A DNA stretch of 64,000 bases from Luteimonas sp. BLCC-B24 (GCF_028550595.1 NZ_JAQQGN010000001.1:744001-808000), one strand, 5' to 3'. Counted from the first letter of the stretch, positions 18,519 through 26,676 are shown. Notes: generated by a model not told the origin, from the letters alone. A program made the numbers and translations.

Positions 18519-19229
18519 ATGTCGCCACGCACGCCCCTGCGCCCGCCCGCGCCCGGTTTCACCCTGATCGAGATGTCGGTGGTGCTGGTCGTCATCGCGT
18601 TGATCATCGGTGCGGTGTCGGTCGGCCGCGACGTCTACCGCAGTGCCGTCGCCGAGCGCATCGGCAGCGAATTCGTACAGGGCTGGATGATCGCCTACGA
18701 CCGCTACGTGCAGCAGGTGGGCGTGGTCCCGGGCGACGACATGGGCGATCCCACGGGCGAGGTGAACGGCGCAGCGGCCGATGAACTGCTGTGCGGCGAC
18801 CCGCTTCGTGACGCGATGCTCGTACGCGGTATCGCGCTTCCCCAGGGCCGCGCGGAGCGCCAGGAGACCCGCTACGTCTACCAGGACAGCCGGGGCAATC
18901 CGCAGCAACTGGAGGTGTGCTTCCTCAATGTCGGCGAATGGGCGGAACCTGGACCGGGCACGACGTACGTCAACCGGCGCCGGAACGTCATGCGTCTGAC
19001 CGGCATGACCCCGGAACTGGCCAACCAGCTCGATACCCGCATCGACGGCCGTGTGAACGCACGCGCAGGTCGCATGCGCCAGCAGGGACTGCATACGCAG
19101 GCCGCCGCCGGCAGCGGGGCCCCCGACGCCGGCAGATGGACCTTGAACGACCTGGACACCTACGGCGGTGGCACCAGCGTCGACGGACAGGTCGCGGTGA
19201 TGGCCGGCTACATCCGGATGAACCAGTGA
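18519..19229 (+). CDS. Prepilin-like protein, candidate major pilin or pseudopilin 2
   Basis: The 236-residue product has a 13-residue leader ending in PG, then FTLIEM with Glu at +5 and a hydrophobic helix (SVVLVVIALIIGAVSVG). It is a paralogue of the product of 6713-7510, sharing GRDVYR, QDSRGNPQQLE against DTNGNPQEIQ, GMTPELANQLD and the MNQ end. A single Cys pair (LLCGDP, EVCFLN) may form the disulfide of the globular domain. The two paralogues sit at opposite ends of the assembly genes, so one may be the main subunit and the other an alternative or initiating subunit. ATG 18519 follows the platform-protein stop by eight bases. Confidence 0.83.
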   Translation: MSPRTPLRPPAPGFTLIEMSVVLVVIALIIGAVSVGRDVYRSAVAERIGSEFVQGWMIAYDRYVQQVGVVPGDDMGDPTGEVNGAAADELLCGDPLRDAMLVRGIALPQGRAERQETRYVYQDSRGNPQQLEVCFLNVGEWAEPGPGTTYVNRRRNVMRLTGMTPELANQLDTRIDGRVNARAGRMRQQGLHTQAAAGSGAPDAGRWTLNDLDTYGGGTSVDGQVAVMAGYIRMNQ

Positions 19230-19258
19230 CGCCCCCGCACCGGCACAGGAGCCATGCA

Positions 19259-22200
19259 ATGCGCCTACCCGCATCCGTTGCACCCTCTCCCGGGCGTGCT
19301 GTCACCACGCGGCGCCGCGCGTACCGGCAAGCAGGCGTGGGCCTGGTCCAGGCGCTGCTGGTGCTGATCCTGGTCGGCGGCGCGGTGACCGCAGGCGCGG
19401 TGCTGCTCCAGGCCAAGCGTGCGCCCGCGCAGGCGGTCAGCCAGGAACAGGCCTTGCGCTGGGCCGACGAGGCCGTCGCGGCATTCGCGTCGACTCATGC
19501 GCGCCTGCCGTGTCCGGCCCGCACCCTGGACGGCGACGAGGACTGCAGTAGCGGCCATGCCAAGGGCTGGCTGCCTGCGCGTACGTTGTTGGGCGCCGCC
19601 GGAAACGGCATGCGCCTCGGGCCGATGGCCTACATGGTCTACCGCGGCGACGAAGCCGCGCATCTCGATCTCACCCGGCCCGGCAACGTCTACCGCCCTC
19701 CACTGACCGACGGGACGCCGCGGACCATCGGAGACGACGCGAGCAGCCGCGAATTCACCGCGGTCAACGGTCTCGACCTGTGTCGCACGCTGGAGCTCGC
19801 CGAACTCGCGGGCACCGATACAGATCGAGCCCATGTCGAAGCGCAGGACAGCGCGCTGCGCAACGTCGCCTATGGCATCGCAGCGGCCGGACCGCATGCC
19901 GGCAGTGATCGGCTCGACGACCGCAACGCCGGCGCTGCGCACCGGATGGATGCGCCCTGGCGCGAATGGGACTCCGGCTACGACGACCGCGTCCGCGTCC
20001 GCAGTTTCGCCGGTGTCGGGCACACGCTGGGGTGTCGCCTGTTGACCGGCCGGGGCGGCGCCGCCCCGGCCTACGCGCCCTTCTCCGGAATTCCCTTTCT
20101 GGACCCGGCCGCGACCCCGGCGGCGCCCTACAACGTGTCGCTGGCCGGTATGGATGTGCTTGCAGCGGCGGTCACCCTCCACGATGCGTTGGCCCTGTTG
20201 CAGGAGACCAACATCGAGGCCACGGAGAAGGCCGTACAGGGCGCCGCGTTCGCCCAGGTGTCGCTGATCTTCAAGCTGGTGACCACGGCCGTCAGTCTGT
20301 CGGACCAGATCACGACACTGGTGACGTCCGCCACCAGCCTGACCCGCTCGATCGCCACCTGCATCGCCTCGCTCGGCACCATGTGCTGGGAAGTGCCGCT
20401 CAAGACCGCGGCTGTCGTCACCTCGATCGTCGGCCTTGGCACCAAGGGCGTCACCCTCGCGGCGAAGGCCGCGTCGCTTCCGTTCGTCGCGCTGGCACTC
20501 GATGCCTCGATCAAGGCGCGCGACCTCGCGCGCAAATCGCAGACGGGCAAGGTGCCGCAGGATCTAGACGAGGCGCGCAGGGAGCTGGAGTGCACCCTCT
20601 ACGCGCGGAACTGCGACGACAGCACGCAACGCGAGGTGGTCTACCGACGCGATGGCGACGGCAACCCCATCCAGCGCAGAAACGCCGATGGCAGCCCGAT
20701 GTACGACGATCGCGGCAATCCGCTCTACGAGATCGAATCCGAAACCGTCGTGCCGCGCATCGGTCTCGACCGGCAGACCGAGCTCGCGCGCGCGCAATGG
20801 CAGACCCTGCAGTTCCAGGTGGACATGCTCGAGCGCTGGCGGCTGGCCCCGTGGGGGGTCGCTTCGCGCGCCAGCACGAACGCCCAGGGCGAACCGCTGC
20901 GCGATGGCAACGGCATGCCGGTCTACGACCTCGTGGAGATCCAGAGCCTCGGTCACGACGGGCAGAGCCGCTCGCAGATCCAGCAACGTATCGACCCGTA
21001 CCGCACGTGCGGCCTCGGAAGTGGCAGCAGCGACTGGCGGAACTGTTCCAATACCCGCTATCGCAAGCAGGTGGAACACTGGGTCTGTCGGTCGTCCGGA
21101 CAGGGCGGCGGGCTGTACGACGCCGCCTGCAACTATGTCGGCACACGCACCGCGAACGACGCGGACGGAAATCCGGTCGTCGTCAATGCGGGCACCCACG
21201 ATCGGGTGCGGGAAACCACGTACCACTTCGACTGGGACGTCGCCACCGCCGACGCCGTCGCGCGCCGCCGCAAGACCGAGGAATGGATCGACCTGAACAA
21301 GCGGGATCAGGAACTGGACAAGGAGATCACCCAGTTCCGCAACAACATCGATACCTGGTTCACCGGCAACGATTCGATCCTGAGCAAGATGCTGACCCAG
21401 CTCAACGACGCCCAGCACTGTGCCGGTCGGGGCCGTGGCGATCCCGCCAATCCGGAGGCCAATCTGCCGGGCGACGAGATGCAGCGTCAGCAGTGCATCA
21501 ATGCACGCAATGCCGTGCGTTACATCGAGCACTGCGAAAAGCCGGTGACCGTGACCGAGTGCCGGTTCGTGGGCAACGGCACGGGCCGCTATTCCGACAG
21601 CGCCTGCAGCAATCGCACCGGCACGCCGAAGGACTACATCTGGCAGGAGCGCAGCAGCGGCGTGTTCGAACGCGATACCAACGAACTGGCGACCTGCCGG
21701 CCCAACATGGAGGCCCGCCTGTCACGCCTCGTGTCCGAGAAGACCGGCCTCGCCACCCGACGGGATGCCGCCAGGGACGCCTACAACGCACTGCCGACGC
21801 CATGGGTCGCCTATCCGGGCCGGGATCAGCCCTACGCCGGTGACAGCAGCTACAACTGGTTCGAATGGGCCATCGAAACCGTCGAGGACCAGGACGGCAA
21901 CCCGCTCCGTTACGACTGGGTGCGCTCCCGGTTCACGGATACGTACACCTACGTCCATACCTATCCGTGCAAGAAGAAGGAAACGCAGCGCGTACGGGTC
22001 CCGGGCAATCCGGCCGCCAATCCGCCGACGAGCGACAGTTGGATCAATGTCGAGGTGGAGGTGGACAGCACCTGCTCCGAGACACGCACCGCCACCCGCA
22101 GCCTGCCGTGGTATGCCACCGAGCATTACGGCAACCGCGATGCGTCGGCGCCATTGCTGGTCACCTCGAGCAACGAGCTCCTGCCGAAAAGCGTGTGCCA

Positions 22201-22555
22201 GTACTTCACCGGCCGGGCGTGGAACGGCAGCCTCTGGTGGTGGCCGAATGCCGGCAACGCGAACTGGTGGAACCGCAACGCCTACGACATGGGTGTCTAC
22301 TGCCAGCGCTATCCCTACAGTCGTGCGTTCGAGGATTGGCGTCGCGCGAAGACGGGTGCGGACAATGCGCGCAAGAACTACGACGACACGCTGGCCCAGT
22401 TCAACAAGCTCAAGGAAGAACTGGACAACATGAACGGCGAGGGCGCCTCGTCCGGTGGCCCCACCACCCAGATGAGCTTTGGCGCCGAAGCCACCCTGGA
22501 ACATGCCGACAGCCGCGGTTCCACCGGCACGCAGGCCGCTGCGGTGACGCCGTGA
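19259..22555 (+). CDS. Giant pilin-like protein (1098 residues) lacking Glu at +5
   Basis: AGGAG seven bases upstream supports ATG 19259. A 26-residue basic leader ends in RQAG, then VGLVQALLVLILVGG. Mature residue 5 is Gln rather than Glu, as in tip pseudopilins of the GspK class, which also lack Glu5. An RLPCPA...GWLPA block follows at about 82-110. Then come a long Ser/Thr/Ala-rich hydrophobic helical stretch (about 325-425), a region with repeated D-x-D-G-N-P turns (about 460-880), many cysteines, WWWPNAGNANWWNRN near 990, and a coiled-coil end. Ordinary pilins have 150-350 residues. The product may sit at the fibre tip as an adhesin or effector; that role is inferred. I recognise no catalytic motif. 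It overlaps the next gene by GTGA. Confidence 0.78.
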   Translation: MRLPASVAPSPGRAVTTRRRAYRQAGVGLVQALLVLILVGGAVTAGAVLLQAKRAPAQAVSQEQALRWADEAVAAFASTHARLPCPARTLDGDEDCSSGHAKGWLPARTLLGAAGNGMRLGPMAYMVYRGDEAAHLDLTRPGNVYRPPLTDGTPRTIGDDASSREFTAVNGLDLCRTLELAELAGTDTDRAHVEAQDSALRNVAYGIAAAGPHAGSDRLDDRNAGAAHRMDAPWREWDSGYDDRVRVRSFAGVGHTLGCRLLTGRGGAAPAYAPFSGIPFLDPAATPAAPYNVSLAGMDVLAAAVTLHDALALLQETNIEATEKAVQGAAFAQVSLIFKLVTTAVSLSDQITTLVTSATSLTRSIATCIASLGTMCWEVPLKTAAVVTSIVGLGTKGVTLAAKAASLPFVALALDASIKARDLARKSQTGKVPQDLDEARRELECTLYARNCDDSTQREVVYRRDGDGNPIQRRNADGSPMYDDRGNPLYEIESETVVPRIGLDRQTELARAQWQTLQFQVDMLERWRLAPWGVASRASTNAQGEPLRDGNGMPVYDLVEIQSLGHDGQSRSQIQQRIDPYRTCGLGSGSSDWRNCSNTRYRKQVEHWVCRSSGQGGGLYDAACNYVGTRTANDADGNPVVVNAGTHDRVRETTYHFDWDVATADAVARRRKTEEWIDLNKRDQELDKEITQFRNNIDTWFTGNDSILSKMLTQLNDAQHCAGRGRGDPANPEANLPGDEMQRQQCINARNAVRYIEHCEKPVTVTECRFVGNGTGRYSDSACSNRTGTPKDYIWQERSSGVFERDTNELATCRPNMEARLSRLVSEKTGLATRRDAARDAYNALPTPWVAYPGRDQPYAGDSSYNWFEWAIETVEDQDGNPLRYDWVRSRFTDTYTYVHTYPCKKKETQRVRVPGNPAANPPTSDSWINVEVEVDSTCSETRTATRSLPWYATEHYGNRDASAPLLVTSSNELLPKSVCQYFTGRAWNGSLWWWPNAGNANWWNRNAYDMGVYCQRYPYSRAFEDWRRAKTGADNARKNYDDTLAQFNKLKEELDNMNGEGASSGGPTTQMSFGAEATLEHADSRGSTGTQAAAVTP

Positions 22556-23646
22556 TCCTGCTCAACCGCCGCCAGACCGGCTTTTCCCTCGTCGAAATGG
22601 CCGTGGCCCTGGTCGTCGTCGCGCTGCTCGGCGTGCTGGTCGCCAGACTGCTTCCGCTCGGCAACGAACTGCTCGATGCCGAGCGTCAGCAGAACGAGCT
22701 GGCGCAGGCGGAACAGGCACTGCTGGGCTATATGCGCAGTCAGAGTCGTCTGCCCGCGGCCGACGGCAACGGCGACGGGCGCGCGGACGGCGCCACCGAT
22801 GGTTGGCTGCCCGTCAGCGATCTCGGGCTACCGCGGCGCATGCGGCTGCATTACCAGGTCCAGGCCGCCCTGATCGTGCCGGCGGGTGCGGGACTGTTCG
22901 AGCCCGTGCTGGCGGCGGCCGACCAGCCCGCGGCGTCGGACAACGGGCTCGACTTCTGCATGCAACTGCTGTTGAACCAGCGCGGCGAGGTGGCGATCGC
23001 GGGCCTCGGCGTGCCGGTCGCCTACTACCTCGGTCACTCGGGCATGCGTGGGCACGCCCGGAGCGACGCCGACGCGCAATGGAGTCCCGGCGCGCAGGCC
23101 CTGCCCGGGGAACCGGCAACCGCCGGCAGCCTCGCGACGATCGCGGCGGGCCCGGGGGAACTCGCCGCGCGCCTCGCCTGTCCGGATCGCCTCGCGCGTA
23201 CCCAGGGCAGCGCACAAGGCGCCTATGCCGCCCACAGCGCCCTGCGCATGACCGAATTCAATCTTCAGTTCCGCGAATTCGACATCAACATCGCCGAGAC
23301 CATCCGCGAACAGGCCAAGGTCGCCCGCGATCTGGCCGCGTATGCGCTGGCCGAATCGATCACCAACCAGGCCATCTCCATCGTCATGCTGGCCTCGGGC
23401 TGGCCGCCCGACGGCGCCACGATGGCGGCCGGGGCCAAGCTGGCCGCCAAGGCGGCCTTCGACATCGGCAAGAACGCCTATGCGCTCAAGACCGCGCAGG
23501 ACGACTACAACGAGGCGGTGTCCGGGGTGGAAGACGCCCGTCAACGCCGGAACCAGGTCAGCGCGTTCCGCGACCGGATCCGCACACTGCATGCCGAAGC
23601 CCGTGACACCACCGTCGACCTGGCCCGCGCCGGACTGAATCAATGA
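22552..23646 (+). CDS. Minor pilin-like protein with helical C-terminal module
   Basis: A GTG start at 22552 overlaps the preceding stop and gives 364 residues beginning MILLNRRQTG. FSLVEMAVALVVVALLGVLV follows, with Glu at +5. The block SRLPAADGNGDGRADG, then GWLPVSDLGLPRRMRLHYQV, matches the motif shared by four pilin-like proteins of the cluster, here without the central Cys. The C-terminal 140 residues are strongly helical, with a Gly/Ala-rich hydrophobic segment (IVMLASGWPPDGATMAAGAK) and a heptad-like tail. That tail is unusual for a pilin head. It is likely a minor subunit assembled with the giant protein encoded just upstream. Confidence 0.78.
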   Translation: MILLNRRQTGFSLVEMAVALVVVALLGVLVARLLPLGNELLDAERQQNELAQAEQALLGYMRSQSRLPAADGNGDGRADGATDGWLPVSDLGLPRRMRLHYQVQAALIVPAGAGLFEPVLAAADQPAASDNGLDFCMQLLLNQRGEVAIAGLGVPVAYYLGHSGMRGHARSDADAQWSPGAQALPGEPATAGSLATIAAGPGELAARLACPDRLARTQGSAQGAYAAHSALRMTEFNLQFREFDINIAETIREQAKVARDLAAYALAESITNQAISIVMLASGWPPDGATMAAGAKLAAKAAFDIGKNAYALKTAQDDYNEAVSGVEDARQRRNQVSAFRDRIRTLHAEARDTTVDLARAGLNQ

Positions 23647-24983
23647 GCATGCCGCTGCCCTCCGTAACCCGCGTCCGCCAGCACGGCTTCTCGCTGGTCG
23701 AGCTGACGGTGACCCTGGTCATTCTGGGCATCATCGGCATTCTGGTGGTCCGCTGGCTGGGCATCTTGTCCGACGAGCGCCGAGAGGTCTTCCAGCGCGA
23801 TCTGCTGCAACGCGCGGACGACGCCGTGACCGGCTTCGCCGTCGTCCATGCCAGACTTCCCTGCCCCGACACCAGCGGCGACGGCCGTGAAGACTGCGGC
23901 GGGATGCGGGAGATCGGCGTGCTGCCCTATCGCACGGTCGGCCTGCCTGACGCCCGCGCCGGCCGTCTGCGTTATGGGGTGCTGCGCCGCACCGGCGACA
24001 CCGCGATGATCGAGCGTTGGAGCACGGCCAGCCAGCGCGCGGCCGTCCAGTCCACGGTGCTCGACGCCGATCTCGCTGCGCCGTCCGATCAGGCCATGCC
24101 GCTGCAGGTCACTGCCAACGCCGCCGACAGCTTCATCATCAGCCGTGTCCTCGCCTGGGACCACTGCGCGTACATGGACTGCGCGGCCATGCCGCAGTTG
24201 GCGCGCAACAGCATGGATCTGTGCGATGCCCTGCGCAACGCGAGTCAGTTGCCGACCAGCGACAACCATGTCCACACCCGTCGCGAGCGCGACACCGAAC
24301 TGCTGCAGAACGCCGGCAACGTCGCCTACGCCCTGGCGACCGTCGATCCGTTGTCGCCGTCTCACGACACGGGGTCACCAGGCTTCCAATCGCCGCGCCG
24401 CGCCGGCTCCGGCGACTACCGCGACAGAGTGTTGGCCGTAGGCATCGACCAGATGTGGACCCGTTTGCGCTGCGGAGAGCACTACAGCCCGGCCGTATAC
24501 GCCCACGCCAACGTGGCGGCTGCGGCGCGGCTGACCACGCCGACCATGCACAACCACAAGACCCAGCTGGACATCATGGTCGAGCTCGGGCGGGCCGAAA
24601 GCATGAACGCGAGCGTCGCGCTCATCGACGCGAGTGCCGAACTGATCAACACCACCGCCGACACCCTCGACACCATCGCCGAAATCTTCGACACCTACGG
24701 CGGCTGGAACTGGCGCGCCGCGCTGGCTGCCGGCAGCATCGGCACCGCCGTGGGAAGCACCATCGCCGCCGGTGTCGCGAAGGGGTCGGCCGACGCCTAC
24801 CTGGCCTCGGCGGAGCGCTACCGGGACGAGTTCGCGGCCCGCTTTCCCGGCGAGGCGGCACGCCTCGAAGCCGAGATCGTCACCAATGCCCGCCGCGCGG
24901 ACATGCTCGGCGGCTTCCCGGACCCCGCGGTACGCAGCGCTGTCGAGAGCTTCCACGTCGGCGGGGCACAGCCGACCCCGTGA
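23643..24983 (+). CDS. Minor pilin-like protein with helical C-terminal module (last of six)
   Basis: The 446-residue product has a 15-residue leader ending in RQHG, then FSLVELTVTLVILGIIGILV with Glu at +5. The shared block appears as ARLPCPDTSGDGREDCGG, then IGVLPYRTVGLP and RLRYGVLR. The middle contains a Cys-rich segment (DHCAYMDCAAM). The C-terminal third is helical, with an amphipathic stretch (ASVALIDASAELINTTADTL) and a Gly/Ala-rich hydrophobic hairpin (ALAAGSIGTAVGSTIAAGVA). The layout parallels the two preceding pilin-like proteins. It overlaps the previous stop by ATGA and is the last structural gene of the cluster. Confidence 0.78.
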   Translation: MSMPLPSVTRVRQHGFSLVELTVTLVILGIIGILVVRWLGILSDERREVFQRDLLQRADDAVTGFAVVHARLPCPDTSGDGREDCGGMREIGVLPYRTVGLPDARAGRLRYGVLRRTGDTAMIERWSTASQRAAVQSTVLDADLAAPSDQAMPLQVTANAADSFIISRVLAWDHCAYMDCAAMPQLARNSMDLCDALRNASQLPTSDNHVHTRRERDTELLQNAGNVAYALATVDPLSPSHDTGSPGFQSPRRAGSGDYRDRVLAVGIDQMWTRLRCGEHYSPAVYAHANVAAAARLTTPTMHNHKTQLDIMVELGRAESMNASVALIDASAELINTTADTLDTIAEIFDTYGGWNWRAALAAGSIGTAVGSTIAAGVAKGSADAYLASAERYRDEFAARFPGEAARLEAEIVTNARRADMLGGFPDPAVRSAVESFHVGGAQPTP

Positions 24984-25105
24984 TGTCGACCGAATCGACG
25001 CCACGTCCCCGCCGGCGCAGCGACAGGCTGCATGCAGTCGCCTCTGGTATCGTCCGTCCGACTTTTTTCCAGGGCCCCGGCAGCCTGTACCGGGGAGAAC
25101 GCGGC

Positions 25106-25951
25106 ATGAACGAGGACGAGCAGAACACCATTGCCTGCGGCAGCTCCGGCGAGCTGCCGCAGGCCGCGGCGTGCATCGTCGTGATCCACGGCGACGGTTT
25201 CGGCCAGCGCGTCGACATCGGTGATGCGCCGGTCGTGGTGGGACGCGCGAACACCGCGGATCTGCAGCTGCCCTCGCCCAGTGTGTCGCGCCGTCACTGC
25301 GAGATCCGGCGCGAAGGCGATGCCTATCTGATCCGCGACCTCGGCTCGACGAATGCCACGTTCATCGGTGGCCGCAGGATCGACGAGACCCCGCTCGCCG
25401 ACGGTGACCAGATCACCGTCGGCGAGAGCGTGCTGAAGTTCATCAGCCACACCAACGTGGAGGCGGTCTATCACGCCCGGGTGTCGCGCCTGATCGTGCG
25501 TGATCAGCTGACCGGCTTTCTCGGCCGCCAGGACTTCGTCGATGCCGCAGAGAAACGGATCGCGGCCTCGTTGTCGTCGGGCGCGCCGCTCAGCCTGGCC
25601 GTCCTCGACGTGGACGACGCGGCCAACCTGCAGCTGGAATACGGCGACGACGCGTGCGATGCGGTTCTTGCCTACGTTGCAGAACTGGTCCGCGACGAAA
25701 TGCAGCCGGACGACCTCGCCGCGCGAATCGGCGGGTGCCGCCTGGCGATTCTGCTCGCCGGCCGTGACCTCGCCGCCGCGCAGGCCTTCGTGAACACGCT
25801 CGAAGCCAAGCTCGTCTCCCCGCCCGACTTGCCGTCCTATCCGCGGATGCCGGTGTCCATCCACGGGGGTACCGCGCACCTCCAGCCGGGCACCAGCAGC
25901 CTGGGCCAACTGATCAAACAGATCCGGATCGCCACGCCCGGGGCGGCCTGA
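25106..25951 (+). CDS. FHA domain protein with degenerate GGDEF domain
   Basis: The 281-residue product has an FHA domain at about 22-110, with the phosphothreonine-binding hallmarks VVVGRANTADLQL, SPSVSRRHCEI and LGSTNATFIGG. A GGDEF-like domain (about 130-270) opens with RDQLTGFLGRQDF. The catalytic signature is RIGGCRLAILL instead of R-x-GGDEF, and the RxxD inhibitory site is absent, so cyclase activity is not expected. GGGGAGA seven bases upstream favours ATG 25106; ATG 24983, which overlaps the preceding stop, would add 41 residues. FHA domains read Thr phosphorylation, so the Ser/Thr kinase at the other end of the cluster is a natural partner. That pairing is inferred. Confidence 0.85.
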   Translation: MNEDEQNTIACGSSGELPQAAACIVVIHGDGFGQRVDIGDAPVVVGRANTADLQLPSPSVSRRHCEIRREGDAYLIRDLGSTNATFIGGRRIDETPLADGDQITVGESVLKFISHTNVEAVYHARVSRLIVRDQLTGFLGRQDFVDAAEKRIAASLSSGAPLSLAVLDVDDAANLQLEYGDDACDAVLAYVAELVRDEMQPDDLAARIGGCRLAILLAGRDLAAAQAFVNTLEAKLVSPPDLPSYPRMPVSIHGGTAHLQPGTSSLGQLIKQIRIATPGAA

Positions 25952-26050
25952 TCCGCGGCCGAGCCCGGACGCGCGCCCGGCGCGTTCCGGACACATCCGG
26001 CGCGGCGGCGAGGCGACGCGGAGGCGCGGGCATGGCCACAGGTGCGCGCC

Positions 26051-26085
26051 CAACAAAAAAGCCCGCAAAGCGGGCTTTTTTGTTG
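26051..26085. terminator. Bidirectional intrinsic terminator
   Basis: CAACAAAAAAGCCCGC (26051-26066) and GCGGGCTTTTTTGTTG (26070-26085) form a perfect 16-bp inverted repeat with an AAA loop. The stem has a GC core flanked by A-tracts and T-tracts on both sides, so it can end transcription from the FHA gene (plus strand) and from ssb (minus strand). Confidence 0.92.
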
Positions 26086-26108
26086 CGTCCGCAAAGTGGC
26101 GACACGCC

Positions 26109-26615
26109 TCAGAACGGAATGTCGTCGTCCGAGAAGTCGTCCATCGGCGCCGGGCGCTGCTGCGGCGCCTGACGCTGCGGGGGGGCGCTGCGCTGCGGCG
26201 GGCCGTCATTGCCGGCGCTGCGCTGCGGACGGCTGCTGCGCTCGTAATTGCCGCCCCCGCCGCCACCGCCGCCACCATCACCGCGGCCGCCGAGCATCTG
26301 CATCTCGTTGGCGACGATGTCGGTGGTGTACTTCTCCACGCCGTCCTGGCCGGTGTACTTGTCGTAGCGGATCTCGCCCTCGACGTAGACCTGGCTGCCC
26401 TTGCGCAGATACTCGCCGGCGATCTCGCCGAGCTTGCCGAAGAACACCACGCGGTGCCACTCGGTGCGCTCCTGCTTGTTGCCCTCGCGATCGTTGCGCA
26501 CGCTGGTCGTGGCCAGGCTGATGCGGGTCACGGCCATGCCGCCCTGGGTGTACTTGGTGTCGGGATCGTTGCCGAGATTGCCGACCAGGATGACTTTGTT
26601 GACGCCGCGGGCCAT
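26109..26615 (-). CDS. ssb: Single-stranded DNA-binding protein
   Basis: This 168-residue SSB has an N-terminal OB-fold ([40 protein letters not shown]), a Gly-rich and then Gln/Pro/Arg-rich linker, and the conserved acidic tip [11 protein letters not shown]. The tip binds partner proteins such as Exo I, PriA and RecO. SSB coats single-stranded DNA in replication, repair and recombination. The length is close to that of E. coli SSB (178). A -10-like AGTATA (TATACT on the minus strand) lies at 26671-26676. Confidence 0.97.
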   Translation of the reverse strand: MARGVNKVILVGNLGNDPDTKYTQGGMAVTRISLATTSVRNDREGNKQERTEWHRVVFFGKLGEIAGEYLRKGSQVYVEGEIRYDKYTGQDGVEKYTTDIVANEMQMLGGRGDGGGGGGGGGNYERSSRPQRSAGNDGPPQRSAPPQRQAPQQRPAPMDDFSDDDIPF

Positions 26616-26670
26616 GGGAATTCCTTGGATTGCGCCGGCCCGGGGCCGGCGTGATGGACTTCGACATCAC

Positions 26671-26676
26671 AGTATA
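26671..26676 (-). promoter_or_regulatory. Candidate -10 box for ssb
   Basis: TATACT on the minus strand lies 56 bases upstream of the ssb start. It matches the sigma-70 -10 consensus at five of six positions, but I see no good -35 at 16-18 bases. Confidence 0.45.
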
